Below are positions 62,175-64,000 of a stretch of DNA of 64,000 nucleotides, piece by piece. The translations under genes and the position numbers were made by a program. Source of the stretch: Clostridiales bacterium (GTDB lineage Bacteria; Bacillota; Clostridia; Christensenellales; Pumilibacteraceae); the NCBI GenBank assembly GCA_022508365.1, contig JAFLVH010000001.1, forward strand, positions 62,001 through 126,000, written 5' to 3'. The notes under the pieces are model-generated. The model saw only the letters and a program-made list of their open reading frames with translations, searched no databases and had not been told where the DNA came from. The first letter of the stretch is position 1. Each line of letters opens with the position of its first letter.

Positions 62175-63206
62175 TTAAATAAATTTGCCGAAAACCTCGC
62201 TCGTGCTTGTGACGTAAGCGAATGTGTTTTTGTATTTTTTAAGAATGTTGTTGAACTCGGTGACTTGGCGCTTATGTATGACGCATATAAGCAGCGCCTT
62301 TTCGCTGTGAGCGTACATGCCCATGGCGTCTATCTTGGTCACGCTGTGCTTTAGCTTGGCGATAAGCTCGGCGCTTAGCTCCTCGGGCTCGTCGGTGATA
62401 ATCTCGTACTTGATAGCCGACTTAAAGCCGGTGAGGATAAAGTCGCCTACCAGCGCGCTTGCAAACTGCTGCGTGAACGACATAAACACAGGCGTAAGCC
62501 CGTTGTCGTATACAAAGTACGAGCTGACTACGACCGTAGCGTCCAAGCCCATGATAAACCAGGTTATGCCGGCAGCCTCGTACTTTCGCTGAATGAGCGC
62601 GGCTATAATATCCGTGCCGCCGTTGCTCGCGCCCGCGCGAATCATAATGGCAACGCCAACGCCGCCCAACACGCCGCACGCGATTGCGCCCAAAACCGGC
62701 TGTGCCGTGGGATCGACAACGCCGTTAGTCACGCCGTACTGCGGAAAATTAAGCTTTTGCATTAGTATCATGCCCAGCGACGCAAGGCCTACGGCGCACG
62801 CCGACTTTACGGCATAGCTCCTGCTCAAAAATATAAACGCAATAACTATAAGCGGAAAATTGATTATTATGTTGGTATAGCCGGTGGAAAAGCCGGTCTT
62901 GTACTCTATCATCGTACCTATACCGGTGACGCCGCCCGGCGCAAAGTGGAGCGCCTCGGACGTCATAAACAAACGCACGCAAACGGAGCGTATAAACGCC
63001 GCGGCAAGTATCATGCACGGCTCAATTACAATGCGGCGAATGCGCTTTTTCTTTTGTTCGGGCGTAAGCGCCTTTTTTGCTTTTTCCCCTTTTTTGGCGA
63101 CAGGCGCGTCCGCCGTGGCAACCGCCGCAGCGACTTCCTGCTCGGCTTCCGCTTCGGGCTGCGGCGTGGGCTGTTCCTCTTGGTTTTGTTGATTGTCGAA
63201 ACTCAT
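62175..63206 (-). CDS. YitT family membrane protein (DUF161/DUF2179)
   Basis: The 343-residue product has an N-terminal low-complexity Glu/Gln/Ala/Lys segment (about 1-58), then a core with five membrane helices containing the YitT pattern LHFAPGGVTGIGTMI, AGASNGGTDIIAALIQRKY and GLDATVVVSSYFVYDNG, and a C-terminal cytoplasmic DUF2179 domain (YEIITDEPEELSAELI, HSEKALLICVIHKRQV). The transport or sensing role of the family is not settled. It has its own promoter and an AGAGG ribosome site. The Lys/Ala-rich N-terminus (VAKKGEKAKKALTPEQKKK) is an addition to the family core. Confidence 0.92.
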   Translation of the reverse strand: MSFDNQQNQEEQPTPQPEAEAEQEVAAAVATADAPVAKKGEKAKKALTPEQKKKRIRRIVIEPCMILAAAFIRSVCVRLFMTSEALHFAPGGVTGIGTMIEYKTGFSTGYTNIIINFPLIVIAFIFLSRSYAVKSACAVGLASLGMILMQKLNFPQYGVTNGVVDPTAQPVLGAIACGVLGGVGVAIMIRAGASNGGTDIIAALIQRKYEAAGITWFIMGLDATVVVSSYFVYDNGLTPVFMSFTQQFASALVGDFILTGFKSAIKYEIITDEPEELSAELIAKLKHSVTKIDAMGMYAHSEKALLICVIHKRQVTEFNNILKKYKNTFAYVTSTSEVFGKFI

Positions 63207-63223
63207 AAAATTCCTCTGTTTGA

Positions 63224-63253
63224 GTTATAGCAAACTGCAAAAAATTAATCAAG
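63224..63253 (-). promoter_or_regulatory. Promoter of yitT
   Basis: Minus-strand TTGATT (63253-63248), 18-base spacer and TATAAC (63229-63224). Confidence 0.6.
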
Positions 63254-63273
63254 CGTTTTAAAGATTTTTTATA

Positions 63274-64000
63274 TTATTCTTTATCGCTATTTTCTTGTTT
63301 TTGCGCGGCGCTGCCTATTCTTTCTCCGCACTTAACCACCGTTTCTTTGTCCGCCGCGGTGTTAACAAAAAACTCCTCGTCGAGGACGGCGCTGTCCTTC
63401 TTAAGCAGCAGGATTATTGTGGAGCCGCCAAACTCGAACCGCCCCTTTTCCTGTCCGCGCTCGAATCTCCCCGACTTGACGTCGTTGACGATTCGCCCCA
63501 CCATCATGGCGCCAACCTCCACCTGCACCGCCGTGCCGAAGTTGTCGGTGTCGAGCACCGTATACTCCCTGCAGTTTTCGGTGAACACGCGGCGACGCTC
63601 CAGCGCCACGGGCTGAACGGTGTGCAGCCTGCCTTTGATAAAGGTATTATCGCGCGCCGACCCGCCGTCAAAAAAGCAGTACCTGTGATAGTCGGTAACG
63701 CAAAGCCTGAGCACTATGCACAGACCGCCGCGAAACTCTTCCGCAAGCGCGGAATTTTTCAGCAGTGTTTCCACCGTGTAATCAAAGCCCTTTACGTTGA
63801 ACTTGAGCTCCTCGTCTATTACGTACGCCGACACCTTTCCGTCGCACGGCGAACACAGCGCGGTTTTTTCCATATCAAACGGGCGAAGCTCGGGCTTTAT
63901 CCTGCGAGTAAAAAACTCATTGAAGCTGCCGTAATCTTCCTCTAAAAACTCCGACATGTCTATGCCGTTTTTTGCTATATATTTTTTTATTCTGCGGCGG
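63274..64000 (-). CDS. psd: Phosphatidylserine decarboxylase proenzyme (5' end cut by window edge)
   Basis: Converts phosphatidylserine to phosphatidylethanolamine at the membrane. The frame stays open to the right edge, with RRIKKYIAKNGID preceding the first in-window ATG (63957), so the true start lies beyond base 64000. Seen in order: YGSFNEFFTRRIKPELRPFD, the Asp of the catalytic triad in CSPCDGKVSAY, the His in VTDYHRYCFF, and the self-cleavage site FEFGGSTIILL, where the GST serine becomes the pyruvoyl group. The acidic C-terminus (KQENSDKE) is short. It is encoded upstream of yitT on the same strand. Confidence 0.95.
   Translation of the reverse strand, partial: RRRIKKYIAKNGIDMSEFLEEDYGSFNEFFTRRIKPELRPFDMEKTALCSPCDGKVSAYVIDEELKFNVKGFDYTVETLLKNSALAEEFRGGLCIVLRLCVTDYHRYCFFDGGSARDNTFIKGRLHTVQPVALERRRVFTENCREYTVLDTDNFGTAVQVEVGAMMVGRIVNDVKSGRFERGQEKGRFEFGGSTIILLLKKDSAVLDEEFFVNTAADKETVVKCGERIGSAAQKQENSDKE

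Overview
The window looks like a chromosome segment of a Gram-positive Bacillota bacterium of the class Clostridia, probably an uncultured gut lineage. A canonical spo0A, an LTA-synthase-type sulfatase, tandem degV genes, many lipoproteins with lipoboxes, consensus sigma-A promoters and AGGAGG-type ribosome binding sites support this. The exact order or family cannot be fixed by eye (Christensenellales-like is my guess). Most of the window has intermediate base composition; bases of about 26.3-38.4 kb are visibly AT-rich and look acquired.

Region 1 (1-25.9 kb, all minus strand) is a surface and uptake region. From upstream to downstream: a 569-aa lipoprotein, a 1494-aa lipoprotein with InlB-type repeats, a 2449-aa cell-surface subtilase fused to BspA-type leucine-rich repeats, a 709-aa membrane-anchored InlB/LRR protein with a long Lys/Ser/Thr/Ala cytoplasmic tail, another InlB-type lipoprotein, then a complete oligopeptide ABC transporter (oppA-B-C-D-F, the last cut by the window edge). 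The arrangement suggests extracellular proteolysis followed by peptide import. OppD carries an unusual lysine/alanine-rich, histone-H1-like tail.

Region 2 (about 26.0-38.4 kb) is an AT-rich accessory island. Its left edge is an array of small hairpins separated by a TTTCAT-type spacer; its right edge abuts the 3' end and terminator of ssrA (tmRNA). Its core is a three-gene operon: a 2213-aa protein with GHKL-ATPase-like, CxxC-flanked phosphoribosyltransferase-like and C-terminal sensor-kinase-like parts, a 197-aa receiver-like protein, and a DUF2971 protein. This is the best candidate for an undescribed (probably anti-phage or stress) system. Decayed HEPN and other fragments and a KilA-N gene accompany it.

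Region 3 (38.4-64 kb) is core chromosome: ssrA; HAD-HAD-tetR; a zinc-ribbon membrane protein; an AlkD-like repair protein; DUF1858-pth-mfd; an XRE regulator with a RadC-like protein that lacks the JAMM motif; a NusG paralogue; two degV genes; spo0A; a P-loop protein, a membrane protein, an LTA synthase and a ClC transporter; htpG-SDR-GH36-like; yitT; and a psd gene cut by the right edge. Seven-base tandem repeats, mostly variants of TTAACTC, sit at the 3' ends of many genes in this region and in several cases supply the stop codon. A 156-bp imperfect palindrome lies between yitT and htpG.
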